Source of the DNA: a virus
Direction: 5' to 3' (one strand)
IMG/VR virus record: IMGVR_UViG_3300017751_000016
Location: 1 to 60,616 of that record
DNA length: 60,616 bases
The translations under genes and the position numbers were made by a program. Below the pieces are notes generated by a model, which was given only the letters and a program-made list of their open reading frames with translations, made no database searches and was not told the DNA's origin. Positions 39,748 to 48,133 of this stretch are shown here, one piece after another. The number at the start of each line of letters is the position of its first letter. Positions within the stretch are counted from its first letter, which is position 1.

Positions 39748-40410
39748 TCACTCCATAGAATCATATAAACACACTAGTAGATTGTCTCGTACTACATGCT
39801 TCTCAATATCAGTAGGCCATATATAGCCATTGTTGTAACTGTAAACCCATCCATCTGGGAAGTGATCTATTTTTAATAATCTTTCACGTTGATGAGCAAA
39901 TAGATTATCTAGGCCACGATAGTAGAAAAACATTTGTGATGGATAGTCACGAACAAATTTTGTGATCTTGTCAATATTTAGTCTGTCGTTCCAACGCAAT
40001 ACTGATGAGTTCAATTCAGTGTACGCCCACGGAATATCTACAACATCTCGTTTCATTTTTTTAAGATTGTGCCAACAAGTTCTAATGAATGTCAAGTTAT
40101 CTTCAGGATCGTAGTTCACAATACAATCTATATTTTGTTGTATCTCAACATCTAAGTCTAGAAAAAGCTTTTCGCCTTTTTGAGTGACAACAGTGCGATC
40201 AAACAGATATAATTTGTTCCACCATTTTTCATAGTAGTTGTCTTCAGGTAAATCAATCACTAAGATATCAGGATTCAATCCCCAAGGAGCTTCTGTTAAA
40301 CAATAGAAGTCAAACTCCTCAGTAATATGTTCTTTACACATTTCGTGTATTTTATTTACATGTTCGTGTGAGTATTTTTCTCCCCACTTCACGGTATAAA
40401 TGCTAATCAT
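39748..40410 (-). CDS. Glycosyltransferase-like paralogue 4 (DxD)
   Basis: 220 aa from ATG 40410 (ATGA overlap with the upstream stop). Family pattern shared by all four: V-KWG-KY--E-VN-I--M near the start, LFLDLDVEIQQNID (metal site), then an FNSS/LNSSVL-W strand and an FPDGWVYSYNNGY region. Likely a GT-A fold cytosolic glycosyltransferase. Shortest C-terminus of the four. Confidence 0.6.
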   Translation of the reverse strand: MISIYTVKWGEKYSHEHVNKIHEMCKEHITEEFDFYCLTEAPWGLNPDILVIDLPEDNYYEKWWNKLYLFDRTVVTQKGEKLFLDLDVEIQQNIDCIVNYDPEDNLTFIRTCWHNLKKMKRDVVDIPWAYTELNSSVLRWNDRLNIDKITKFVRDYPSQMFFYYRGLDNLFAHQRERLLKIDHFPDGWVYSYNNGYIWPTDIEKHVVRDNLLVCLYDSME

Positions 40411-41234
40411 TTCCAATGCTCCAATAAATTTGGATCTGCTAAATCATCTTGTTTAGTGCTGCCTCTGCTTTTATCTTCAAATGGTAGCAAGTCAATATTA
40501 AACACACATAAGATAGCATCTTCTCTGTATGTATCTACTGCTAAATCTCCTTCATCCCAGTCTCTTCCTCTGTTGTAAGAATAAGCCATCCAACTAGGAA
40601 AATGTCCCCATAGTGGAGTATTGCTAAAGTCTCCCCAACGCCAACTGTGGTAGTTATCAGTGCCGTCTGTAAACGTGAACCAGATTCTTTCTTGGTGTTC
40701 TAGTACATCTTCCCAAATCACTTCGCACTGATCGTCACTCCATACTTGACAGCTACCATTTGTGTATGCGCCATGGGCGAGCTTGAAGTTTCTGCTGTTC
40801 ATCGGACGAGGATCTTGCCACCAACTACGAAGTTTAGTAGGACGATCTAAATCGTATGTAATGATAGGGCCCATATCATTCTGTATAATAACATCGAGAT
40901 CCAAGAAAACGAAACGACCAGTGGGTGTATCGTCAGCAAAATTATGAGTGTTGAAGACAAAAGTCTTAGGACGATCCCAACAGCGAGCCATATTGTATTT
41001 AAAATCATCAGTACCAAACCAATACTTAGGATGAATGCTGTCAATGTCAGGGAAGTCAATTACTTTAATCTCCTCGTCTAGTCCTTCAGGATGTTCTGTG
41101 TAGCAATAGAAGTGAAAATCAAACTTCTCTGGATCAGTGTGGCGTTTTGCCATGTTTTTTAGTTTGTTGACAAAGTGAGGGCCGTACTTAGTACCCCACT
41201 TACAGCAAACATAATTAACTCTCATCTTACTCAT
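40407..41234 (-). CDS. Glycosyltransferase-like paralogue 3 (DxD)
   Basis: 275 aa from ATG 41234 (ATGA overlap). VNYVCCKWGTKYGPHFVNKLKNMAKRH, FVFLDLDVIIQNDMG (DxD), SWWQDPRP, GSCQVWSDDQC, GTDNYHSWRWGD, WMAYSYNRGRDW. Ends DDLADPNLLEHWK, the same tail as paralogue 2 (LDEPNLLLLWDS), which points to tandem duplication. Confidence 0.6.
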   Translation of the reverse strand: MSKMRVNYVCCKWGTKYGPHFVNKLKNMAKRHTDPEKFDFHFYCYTEHPEGLDEEIKVIDFPDIDSIHPKYWFGTDDFKYNMARCWDRPKTFVFNTHNFADDTPTGRFVFLDLDVIIQNDMGPIITYDLDRPTKLRSWWQDPRPMNSRNFKLAHGAYTNGSCQVWSDDQCEVIWEDVLEHQERIWFTFTDGTDNYHSWRWGDFSNTPLWGHFPSWMAYSYNRGRDWDEGDLAVDTYREDAILCVFNIDLLPFEDKSRGSTKQDDLADPNLLEHWK

Positions 41235-41992
41235 ACTGAGTCCCAAAGTAATAATAGGTTAGGCTCATCTAATTGTTCAAGTTTTATCTGCTTTTTCGCA
41301 GCAGGATCTGGAGTCAAGTCTGTATTGAATATACAAACTTTCGGATCAGGTCTAAATACTTTAGATTCAAGATCGTCAGGATATTTCATGCCTCTGTTAT
41401 AAGAATACACCCAATCGTGTGGTATATTTTTCCAGAAATCTCTTTGGCGCCAATAATGATAGTTATCTGATCCTTTAAAAAATGTAGTAAATACTATGTC
41501 TTCGTTTATCAGAACGTCATGGTAGATATGTTTACATTGCTCGCCTTTCCAGCACATCATGCTAGAGTTATAAAATGTTCCTCTAATTTCTATAAACAGT
41601 CTTTCATGAATTTGCTTTGGATCTTGCCAGTTAGAATGTACAATTCTAGGCTTCTCTGCTAATTCTTCTAGCTCGTCTATGTTGTTCTGAATGATTACAT
41701 CTAAATCAAAATAACACCACTTTCCTTCGTAGCCTAGCCATTCTTGAGAATTGAATACGAGAAACTTAGCACGATCCCAACAATAGTTTTCTTTACCGAA
41801 CCAATGACCTGGATGCAAAACACCGTCATCTGGAATAGGGTGTGTGTCACACTCCAGCCCTTCGCTGTCATCTGTGTAACAGGTAAATGTGAAAGGCTTC
41901 GTGTAGTTCTTTTCAACCATGCGATAAAGGTTATTCACATAGTCAGGAGAGTACTTATCACCCCATTTTATGCATACAAAATTCATGCTCAT
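41231..41992 (-). CDS. Glycosyltransferase-like paralogue 2 (DxD)
   Basis: 253 aa from ATG 41992. FVCIKWGDKYSPDYVNNLYRMVEKN, WCYFDLDVIIQNNID (DxD), SNWQDPKQIHERLF, SSMMCWKGEQC, GSDNYHYWRQRD, WVYSYNRGMKYP. Closest to paralogue 3. A second ATG (41986) two codons later is equally possible. Overlaps paralogue 1 by 35 nt. Confidence 0.6.
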   Translation of the reverse strand: MSMNFVCIKWGDKYSPDYVNNLYRMVEKNYTKPFTFTCYTDDSEGLECDTHPIPDDGVLHPGHWFGKENYCWDRAKFLVFNSQEWLGYEGKWCYFDLDVIIQNNIDELEELAEKPRIVHSNWQDPKQIHERLFIEIRGTFYNSSMMCWKGEQCKHIYHDVLINEDIVFTTFFKGSDNYHYWRQRDFWKNIPHDWVYSYNRGMKYPDDLESKVFRPDPKVCIFNTDLTPDPAAKKQIKLEQLDEPNLLLLWDSV

Positions 41993-42608
41993 ATTCTTTC
42001 TCAATATCGGGAAAGTCTGCTTGCCCGTTTAGTAATGCTATTGTTTTGTCTGGCTGATATTTGTTGCCAGAGAATTTAAATGAGTATATCTCGTCTTCTG
42101 GAAAATGCTCGAAAGTAAAGTTTTCATGGTACAAGAATCTATCGTCACCTGCGTATTTAACCATGTAGTAATCTTTGTTTTCTTCCCAGTAATTATATAT
42201 ATGTCTTGCATCTTCCCACAACATTACACTAGAGTTGAAGTTGCTTAGATAATTAAACGACCATCTAGCGTCTTTATGATAAGGAAAGTTTTTATCTTTC
42301 CAATAAGTATAGCAAATGACAGGGGCATTGTCAAGTAAATCAAACAAATGATCTATATCATGTTGTATTCTTACATCTAGGTCTAGATACAGTATCTTGC
42401 CGTAAGTATGTAGGTTGAATAATTTTACCTTTTCCCAGTGACCTTCTACTTCTTTGTCTATCGGTATTGTATAAATATCTTCATACAATTCTGTATTATC
42501 ATCTGTTACGCACACATAATTGTACTTCCCATCAGTCGCATCATATATGCGATTGACATCACCGGCAGTGTATTTACTGCCATATTTTAGTGTCAAAATT
42601 GTTTTCAT
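41958..42608 (-). CDS. Glycosyltransferase-like paralogue 1 (DxD)
   Basis: 216 aa from ATG 42608. ILTLKYGSKYTAGDVNRIYDAT, ILYLDLDVRIQHDIDHLF (DxD), FNYLSNFNSSVMLWED, YAGDDRFLYHENF, EIYSFKFSGNKYQPD. First gene of the minus-strand cluster. No Shine-Dalgarno is visible before the ATG, and no exact late promoter is visible on this strand, so the cluster may be expressed early or middle. Confidence 0.6.
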   Translation of the reverse strand: MKTILTLKYGSKYTAGDVNRIYDATDGKYNYVCVTDDNTELYEDIYTIPIDKEVEGHWEKVKLFNLHTYGKILYLDLDVRIQHDIDHLFDLLDNAPVICYTYWKDKNFPYHKDARWSFNYLSNFNSSVMLWEDARHIYNYWEENKDYYMVKYAGDDRFLYHENFTFEHFPEDEIYSFKFSGNKYQPDKTIALLNGQADFPDIEKEYEHEFCMHKMG

Positions 42609-42625
42609 ATTGAATATCAATTTGT

Positions 42626-42633
42626 TATAAATA
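42626..42633 (+). promoter_or_regulatory. T4-type late promoter
   Basis: Exact TATAAATA, 27 nt before ATG 42661 with AGGA ribosome site. Confidence 0.8.
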
Positions 42634-42660
42634 AAAAGAGTGAACTAACAGGATAATCAT

Positions 42661-42987
42661 ATGGCAGGTATAACAAACATAGTTATAGATCAAGGGACTA
42701 CTTTTGATCTCACTATTAATGTAACCGCAGACGATGGGTCTCCCACCGATCTTACTGATTATACTATTTCGTCTCAAATTCGTAAAAGTTATTACACGAA
42801 TACTTATACAGAACTCACCACGAGTAAAGTAAATTTAACAGGCGAGATTACGCTTTCGTTGACTCCTACACAAACTTCAGCATTGAAAGCTGGTAGATAT
42901 GTGTATGATGTTGAAATGGCATCGTCTGAGGAAACTGTAAGAGTAGTTGAAGGTATTGTAACTGTAACCCCAGAGGTAACACGATAA
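42661..42987 (+). CDS. Ig-like/BppU-type structural protein
   Basis: 108 aa. IVIDQGTTFDLTINVTADDGSPTDLTDYTISSQIRKSYYTNTYTEL...GEITLSLTPTQTSALKAGRYVYDVEMAS...VRVVEGIVTVTPEVT. The pattern matches the small beta-sandwich (BppU N-terminal-like) domains that attach receptor-binding parts to baseplates. First gene of a fibre operon. Confidence 0.6.
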   Translation: MAGITNIVIDQGTTFDLTINVTADDGSPTDLTDYTISSQIRKSYYTNTYTELTTSKVNLTGEITLSLTPTQTSALKAGRYVYDVEMASSEETVRVVEGIVTVTPEVTR

Positions 42988-43250
42988 TGGCAATTAAAGT
43001 TTCTGCTCCCTCTAGCAGTGGTAGAAAAGTTAAAGTTTCTGTTCCTTCTAGCGACAGTAGATTAGTTTCTACGATTGCTACGGGATCAAAAAGAGTAACT
43101 GGCGCTAAAGTCGAGCAATTAACTAATGTTGATGCTACTGGTTTAGAAGACGGCTACACACTAGTATACGATGAATCAACTGGCAAGTGGGTAGCAAAAC
43201 AATTAACTGCTGAGATCAATCTTTCTAGTTTAGATGGCGGCACTTACTAA
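42987..43250 (+). CDS. Small structural protein, unknown
   Basis: 87 aa. Ser/Lys/Val-rich start with an imperfect internal repeat (IKVSAPSSSGRKVKVSVPSSDSRLV), end VYDESTGKWVAKQLTAEINLSSLDGGTY. The last residues (LDGGTY) recur at the end of the fibre at 45095 (FADLDGGTY) and in 46251 (IDCGTYS), so this is a common capping sequence of the local fibre set. TAATG overlap with the previous gene. Confidence 0.5.
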   Translation: MAIKVSAPSSSGRKVKVSVPSSDSRLVSTIATGSKRVTGAKVEQLTNVDATGLEDGYTLVYDESTGKWVAKQLTAEINLSSLDGGTY

Positions 43251-43322
43251 AAATTATACTATGGAAACATGTTTTTATAATAAGTAAAAAGTATTTTTTT
43301 TTAATAAAAGGAGAATTGCCAC

Positions 43323-45095
43323 ATGGCAACAGTAATTCAGATTAAACGATCTACCGCAGCAACTGCACCAACCGCATCTCAGTTAGCGGCGTCAGAAATG
43401 GCATATGCACAAGATAAGGCTAGTGACGGTGCCGGTGCGATTCTATATATTGAGTCCGTCAATAATGACAACACAGCAGCGATTCACAAAGTTGGTGGTA
43501 AATACTACACTGACCTAGTAGACGCTGCAACTTCAGCTAAAACTAATAACGCTATTGTTAAGCGTGATGGTTCTGGTGCTATCTCTGCTGACGTAACTGG
43601 TGATGTCACAGGTGATGTCACTGGTAACGCTGACACAGCAAGCGCATGGGCAACTGCTCGTACTATTACACTTGGTGGCGACCTTTCTGGTTCCGTATCA
43701 ATTGACGGTTCTGGCGATGTTACTCTTACTGGTACAGTATCTGGTGCAGATGCAACTACACTGACTGGATCTGGTCTTGCTTCAGACGGTACTGAGGTAC
43801 TCAATACTGGTACTGACGGCACTGACGCTACTTTCACTGGTGATGTAACTGGTGATTTAACTGGTAACGCTGACACAGCAACTGCACTCGAAACTGCTCG
43901 CACTATCGGTGGTGTTTCATTCGACGGTTCTGCAAACATCGACCTCGCTGGTGTAAACACTGCGGGTAACCAAGATACTTCAGGCAATGCTGCAAGTGCA
44001 ACTGCACTCGAAACTGCTCGAACTATTGGCGGCGTATCATTTGACGGTTCTGCTAACATTGATCTTCCAGGCGTAAACACTGCTGGTAATCAAGACACTT
44101 CAGGCAACGCTGCTACTGCAACTACGCTTGCAACTGCTCGTGCAATCAGCACTTCAGGTGACGCAACTGGTACTGTAAACTTTAACGGTTCTGCCGATGC
44201 AGACATCGCTCTTACACTTGCTAACTCAGGCGTTACTGCTGGTACTACCGGTTCTGCTACTGCTGTTCCTGTTATCACTGTTGATGCTAAAGGTCGTGTA
44301 ACTGCTGTTTCATCACAAGCAATTGCTACTTCATTCGACATCTCTGACGGCTCAAACACTGATACTGTTGCTGGTGGCGAAACTCTTACTTTCGAAGGCA
44401 CAACTAACGAAACTGATGTTACTGTTTCTGCTAACAAAGTAACTGTTGGTCTCGTAGCCAACCCAACTATCGGTGGTAACCTCACTGTATCTGGTAACTT
44501 GACTGTTTCTGGTACAACTACTCAGGTTAATACTACTAACATGGCTGTTGAAGATTCACTCGTAGCTTACGCTACTGGCAACTCTTCAGACGCAGTTGAT
44601 ATTGGTTTCTTCGGTAAGTTCAACGACGGTGCTGCTAAAACTACTGGTTTATTCCGTGACGCAAACGATGGTGATTTCCATCTCTTTGAATCACAAGAAG
44701 ACATCACTGGCAACACTGTTGACAAGACTGCAACTGGCTATGCTGTTGCTACTTTAGTTGCTAACATCACTGGCGATGTAACTGGCGATCTTACTGGTAA
44801 TGTCACAGGTAATGTTACAGGTAATATTACTGGCGATGTAACTGGTAATGTAACTGGTAACCTTACTGGCGATGTAACTGGTTCATTGACTGGCGGCACT
44901 GTTTCTGGTCTATCTGCTGCAATCGCTGTTGCAGACGGTGGTACTGGTGCAGGCACATTCACTAGCAAAGGTATCATTTATGGTAACGGAACTGGTGCAA
45001 TGCAAATAACTGCTGCAGGTACAGAAGGCAAAGTACTAGTTGCTGGTTCAGGCGGAACTCCTGAGTTTGCAGACCTCGATGGTGGTACATACTAA
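43323..45095 (+). CDS. Long tail fibre with 40-aa repeats
   Basis: 590 aa. N-terminal IQIKRSTAATAPTASQLAASEMAYAQDKASDGAGAILYIE is the fibre docking module. The shaft has repeats ETARTIGGVSFDGSANIDL-GVNTAGNQDTSGNA (40 aa) and a run of GDVTGNVTGNLTGDVTG near the end, then GTEGKVLVAGSGGTPEFADLDGGTY. Such GNADTAT-type shafts are typical of T4-like marine tail fibres. The strong AAGGAG site and terminator (45109) suggest high expression. Confidence 0.8.
   Translation: MATVIQIKRSTAATAPTASQLAASEMAYAQDKASDGAGAILYIESVNNDNTAAIHKVGGKYYTDLVDAATSAKTNNAIVKRDGSGAISADVTGDVTGDVTGNADTASAWATARTITLGGDLSGSVSIDGSGDVTLTGTVSGADATTLTGSGLASDGTEVLNTGTDGTDATFTGDVTGDLTGNADTATALETARTIGGVSFDGSANIDLAGVNTAGNQDTSGNAASATALETARTIGGVSFDGSANIDLPGVNTAGNQDTSGNAATATTLATARAISTSGDATGTVNFNGSADADIALTLANSGVTAGTTGSATAVPVITVDAKGRVTAVSSQAIATSFDISDGSNTDTVAGGETLTFEGTTNETDVTVSANKVTVGLVANPTIGGNLTVSGNLTVSGTTTQVNTTNMAVEDSLVAYATGNSSDAVDIGFFGKFNDGAAKTTGLFRDANDGDFHLFESQEDITGNTVDKTATGYAVATLVANITGDVTGDLTGNVTGNVTGNITGDVTGNVTGNLTGDVTGSLTGGTVSGLSAAIAVADGGTGAGTFTSKGIIYGNGTGAMQITAAGTEGKVLVAGSGGTPEFADLDGGTY
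43861..44140 (+). repeat. 120-bp tandem repeats in fibre gene
   Basis: Period of exactly 120 bp: ACTGCACTCGAAACTGCTCG at 43881-43900 recurs at 44001-44020, with a diverged third copy at 44121. Encodes the 40-aa shaft module. Confidence 0.8.
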
Positions 45096-45108
45096 ATAGT
45101 AATGACAG

Positions 45109-45133
45109 AGAGGGGAGTTGCTCCCCTCTTTTA
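45109..45133 (+). terminator. Rho-independent terminator after long fibre gene
   Basis: AGAGGGGAG (45109-45117), loop TTG, CTCCCCTCT (45121-45129), then TTTT-A-C: a 9-bp stem with a short T-run. Confidence 0.8.
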
Positions 45134-45156
45134 CTTAACACAAAGGTGATAATATA

Positions 45157-45732
45157 ATGGAAAACGAAAACTTAGTCAATGCATACATTGCAAATCTTGC
45201 AAAGAGTGTAAATGATTTAACACTGGAAAACCTTCTATTGAAGGCCAAACAACAGAATGCTGCTGCTGACACAAATGCAACACAGGAGCAATTAACAAAT
45301 CAAGCTGAAGAAATACAAGAGCTAAAAGATACTGAAGAAAAATTGCGAAATGAAAGCTTTGATCTTCAAAGAAAAGCTAAAGATGACACCGACTTTATTG
45401 AAAGATTAGAAGGTGGACTTGAGCAAGCAAACGCTATCATAGCGCAGTTTGAAGAAGAAAAGAATGGGGCGCTGGCTAAAGTTGCGAAGCTTGAGAAGGA
45501 AGCTAAACAACGAGTAGTACAAGCACCTACTGATACTAAAAAATTAAAAGAAGAAAAAAATACATTATTTAATCAGAATGTTAAGTTGTTAAAAGATTTA
45601 GATTATGCCGAAAATAAAATAAAAGAGCTGAAAGTTAAGCTCAGAAATAATACCCAAGAGGAATCGGTAAATGGCAACAATAATCAAGCCAAAACGGTCG
45701 GAAACGGCGGACTCGATACCGAGTTCAGATGA
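45157..45732 (+). CDS. Coiled-coil structural protein
   Basis: 191 aa, almost wholly helical and charged: SVNDLTLENLLLKAKQQN, then long Glu/Lys/Gln heptads to residue 170 (EEIQELKDTEEKLRNESFDLQRKAK...). The C-terminal 20 residues (VNGNNNQAKTVGNGGLDTEFR) are read from DNA that also encodes, in another frame, the start of the next gene (62-nt overlap). May be a fibre chaperone or shaft. Confidence 0.6.
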   Translation: MENENLVNAYIANLAKSVNDLTLENLLLKAKQQNAAADTNATQEQLTNQAEEIQELKDTEEKLRNESFDLQRKAKDDTDFIERLEGGLEQANAIIAQFEEEKNGALAKVAKLEKEAKQRVVQAPTDTKKLKEEKNTLFNQNVKLLKDLDYAENKIKELKVKLRNNTQEESVNGNNNQAKTVGNGGLDTEFR

Positions 45733-46024
45733 TCTCGCTGTAGGCGAAATTGCATTAAACCCTACTGACAAAAAGATTTATACGAAGAAAGCAGACGGTA
45801 CAGTAGTAGACATGAATCCTGGCATCACTGCTTCGGATACAGATGTTACTAATACTATTTCAAAGTTTACATTTGCAGACACAGAAACTGGCAATATGTT
45901 TGTAGATTTTGATACGGAATCTGGTACAGCAATTGTTAAAGTAGCAATCAATGCAGACCAAGACTACGGACTCATCACTCAAGATGTTGGCGACTTCAAC
46001 GCAATTGACTACGGGAGTCTCTAA
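45671..46024 (+). CDS. Fibre-set protein, IKPKRS module
   Basis: 117 aa. MATIIKPKRSETADSIPSSDDLAVGEIALNPTDKKIYTKKADGTVVDMNPG is a docking module shared with the 46926 protein (IVIKPKRSEVTGAPTSEDLEVGEIAVNLADGTLFSKNSSGTVVQL). The rest is FADTETGNMFVDFDTESGTAIVKVAINADQDYGLI. Overlaps the coiled-coil gene by 62 nt in another frame. Confidence 0.6.
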   Translation: MATIIKPKRSETADSIPSSDDLAVGEIALNPTDKKIYTKKADGTVVDMNPGITASDTDVTNTISKFTFADTETGNMFVDFDTESGTAIVKVAINADQDYGLITQDVGDFNAIDYGSL

Positions 46025-46026
46025 TC

Positions 46027-46251
46027 ATGGCGAGTAGAATTAAGTTTAGAAGAGGTAGTACTACCGAACATGCTAGTTTTACTGGTGCAGAAGGTGAGAT
46101 TACTGTAAACACAACCAAGGATACTCTTGTAGTACATGACGGAGCCACCGCTGGCGGCTTTGAAATGATGAGATCAGACCTTGATAACATAGGAAGTACT
46201 GTAATCCCAGCGGCGAATATCACTGATATCGATTGCGGCACTTACTCATAA
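46027..46251 (+). CDS. Fibre-set protein, RRGSTTEH module
   Basis: 74 aa. IKFRRGSTTEHASFTGAEGEITVNTTKDTLVVHDGATAGGFEM is the N-terminal module of major-tropism-determinant-like phage proteins. The same 40 residues occur in the next gene, both as protein and DNA, so this is a tandem duplicate with a shorter tail. Confidence 0.6.
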   Translation: MASRIKFRRGSTTEHASFTGAEGEITVNTTKDTLVVHDGATAGGFEMMRSDLDNIGSTVIPAANITDIDCGTYS

Positions 46252-46263
46252 CGGAGACTGGAA

Positions 46264-46914
46264 ATGCCAACTATATTACAATTAAGACGAGGTACGACCA
46301 CTGAGCATGCCAGTTTCACTGGAGCAGAGGGCGAAATTACTGTCGATACTACCAAGGATACTCTAGTAGTACATGACGGCTCAACTGCTGGTGGTTTTGA
46401 ACTTGCTCTAGCAGACGGAACAAATGTATCTGTTTCTACTGAACAGGTACAAGACATTGCGGCTGGTATGATTACATCAGCATCACATACTAATATCACT
46501 GCAACATACGATGATGGAGCTGGCACTCTTGCTCTCGCCGCAGCAGCTTCTTCTTCTTATGGTGACTCTGATGTTGGAACATATCTAAGTAGCAACGGGT
46601 TTGCAACACAAAGCACTATTGTTGCTGCAATCACTGATTCTGCTCCTGCTACTCTAGATACTTTGAACGAACTTGCTGCTGCGTTAGGTGATGATGCCAA
46701 CTTTGCAACAACAACAACAAACAGTTTAGCAGCAAAAGCCCCGCTCGCAGCACCTACTTTTACTGGTACTGTCACATTGCCATCGTCTACTTCTATTGGA
46801 GATGTTTCTTCAACAGAGATTGGTTATGTCAATGGTGTTACATCTGCTATACAGACTCAAATAGATTCAAATAGAATTGACATCTATAATGCTGCTGGTA
46901 CTCTGCTAAACTAA
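46264..46914 (+). CDS. Fibre-set protein, RRGTTTEH module, longer
   Basis: 216 aa. LQLRRGTTTEHASFTGAEGEITVDTTKDTLVVHDGSTAGGFEL, then a fibre shaft with STIVAAITDSAPATLDTLNELAAALGDDANFATTTTNSLAAKAPLAAPTFTGTVTLPSSTSI, a very common tail fibre repeat. Likely a receptor-facing fibre. Confidence 0.65.
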   Translation: MPTILQLRRGTTTEHASFTGAEGEITVDTTKDTLVVHDGSTAGGFELALADGTNVSVSTEQVQDIAAGMITSASHTNITATYDDGAGTLALAAAASSSYGDSDVGTYLSSNGFATQSTIVAAITDSAPATLDTLNELAAALGDDANFATTTTNSLAAKAPLAAPTFTGTVTLPSSTSIGDVSSTEIGYVNGVTSAIQTQIDSNRIDIYNAAGTLLN

Positions 46915-46925
46915 GGTAATAAATT

Positions 46926-47165
46926 ATGGGTATAGTAATCAAACCAAAAAGAAGTGAAGTGACCGGTGCGCCTACCTCTGAGGATTTGGAGGTAGGCGAG
47001 ATCGCCGTAAATTTGGCCGATGGTACGTTATTCTCTAAAAATAGTAGCGGCACCGTTGTACAATTAAAAAGTTATGATGCTGATTTGTTTTCAATACCTA
47101 ATTCTGTTGATTTGGGGAATCTTTCAACAGGTACAGTATCTAGGGATTTAGGAACACTCGCCTAA
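46926..47165 (+). CDS. Fibre-set protein, IKPKRS module, short
   Basis: 79 aa. MGIVIKPKRSEVTGAPTSEDLEVGEIAVNLADG..., paralogue of the 45671 N-terminus, ending SIPNSVDLGNLSTGTVSRDLGTLA. One-base overlap (TAATG) with gp13. Confidence 0.6.
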   Translation: MGIVIKPKRSEVTGAPTSEDLEVGEIAVNLADGTLFSKNSSGTVVQLKSYDADLFSIPNSVDLGNLSTGTVSRDLGTLA

Positions 47166-48130
47166 TGGCATTATCATCTAGACAAGAACTCATTGATTAC
47201 TGTTTACGCAGGTTAGGTTTTCCTGTAATAGAAATTAATGTTGATGAAGATCAGGTCAATGATCGTATTGATGATGCTTTACAGTTGTGGCAAGAGTATC
47301 ACTTCGATGGTACTGAGCGCACCTATGTTCAACACAGAATTACAGGTTCAACTCTAAATCTTACTACATCAGTTGGCGGAAACTTCATTAACAATGACAG
47401 AGTAGTTGGATCTACATCTGGCGCCAGTGCTTTAGTTAAGGGCGGAAGTGGAACAACTCTTACAATTGAAGATACTGCTGGAGCATTTGCTGCCGGAGAG
47501 ACTGTTACAGGTTCTATCTCTGGTACTACTGCAACACTAGATGCAATTCCTTATGTCGCTGGCGACATGGATAACAAATATATTCCTATCAGTAGTGGCA
47601 TCACAGGCATTGTTAGACTGTTCAACTTCGGTGGAGCGGCTACAGCGAACACTCGTGACGGCAATCTGTTTGATCTTCAGTATCAATTCAGACAGAATGA
47701 TTTATATAATCTGATGGGTGCTGATATGATTTACTATTCTATGGTACAATCACATCTACAAACACTAGAAGAACTTCTTATTAGTGACCGACAAATCAGA
47801 TGGAACAGAAAGACAGACAGACTGTATATCGACACTGACTGGGACAAGACATTCAATCCTGGTGACTATGTGATTGCAGAAGCGTATGCTATTCTCGATC
47901 CAGCAGATTACGCAGAAGTTTACAACGACATGTTCCTAAAGAAATACGCTACTGCTCTTATCAAGAGACAGTGGGGCGAGAACATGAAGAAGTTCGGTGG
48001 AATTCAAATGCCTGGCGGTGTTACACTCAACGGTGACAAGATTTTTGAAGAAGCTATCACAGAAATTAATACTATAGAAGACGAGATGCAATCTCGGTAC
48101 TCATTACCTCCCTCGTTCTATGTAGGATAA
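47165..48130 (+). CDS. gp13: Neck protein gp13
   Basis: 321 aa. SRQELIDYCLRRLGFPVIEINVDEDQVNDRIDDALQLWQEYHFDGTER and later YFRQNDLYNLMGADMIYYSMVQSHLQTLEELLISDRQIRWNRKTDRLYID..DW, KKYATALIKRQWGENMKKFGGIQMPGG are gp13 signatures. It binds gp14 to close the head. A Gly/Thr-rich insert (residues 65-120) is a marine feature. Confidence 0.92.
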   Translation: MALSSRQELIDYCLRRLGFPVIEINVDEDQVNDRIDDALQLWQEYHFDGTERTYVQHRITGSTLNLTTSVGGNFINNDRVVGSTSGASALVKGGSGTTLTIEDTAGAFAAGETVTGSISGTTATLDAIPYVAGDMDNKYIPISSGITGIVRLFNFGGAATANTRDGNLFDLQYQFRQNDLYNLMGADMIYYSMVQSHLQTLEELLISDRQIRWNRKTDRLYIDTDWDKTFNPGDYVIAEAYAILDPADYAEVYNDMFLKKYATALIKRQWGENMKKFGGIQMPGGVTLNGDKIFEEAITEINTIEDEMQSRYSLPPSFYVG

Positions 48131-48133
48131 CCC

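Noticed and set aside
42470-42477. Exact TATAAATA on the plus strand inside glycosyltransferase paralogue 1
   Set aside because: Antisense to the gene and about 185 nt from the next plus gene, which has a closer promoter at 42626.
43505-44977. Several antisense ORFs in the long fibre gene
   Set aside because: Val/Pro/Ser-rich shadows of the repeat-coding strand with no start signals.
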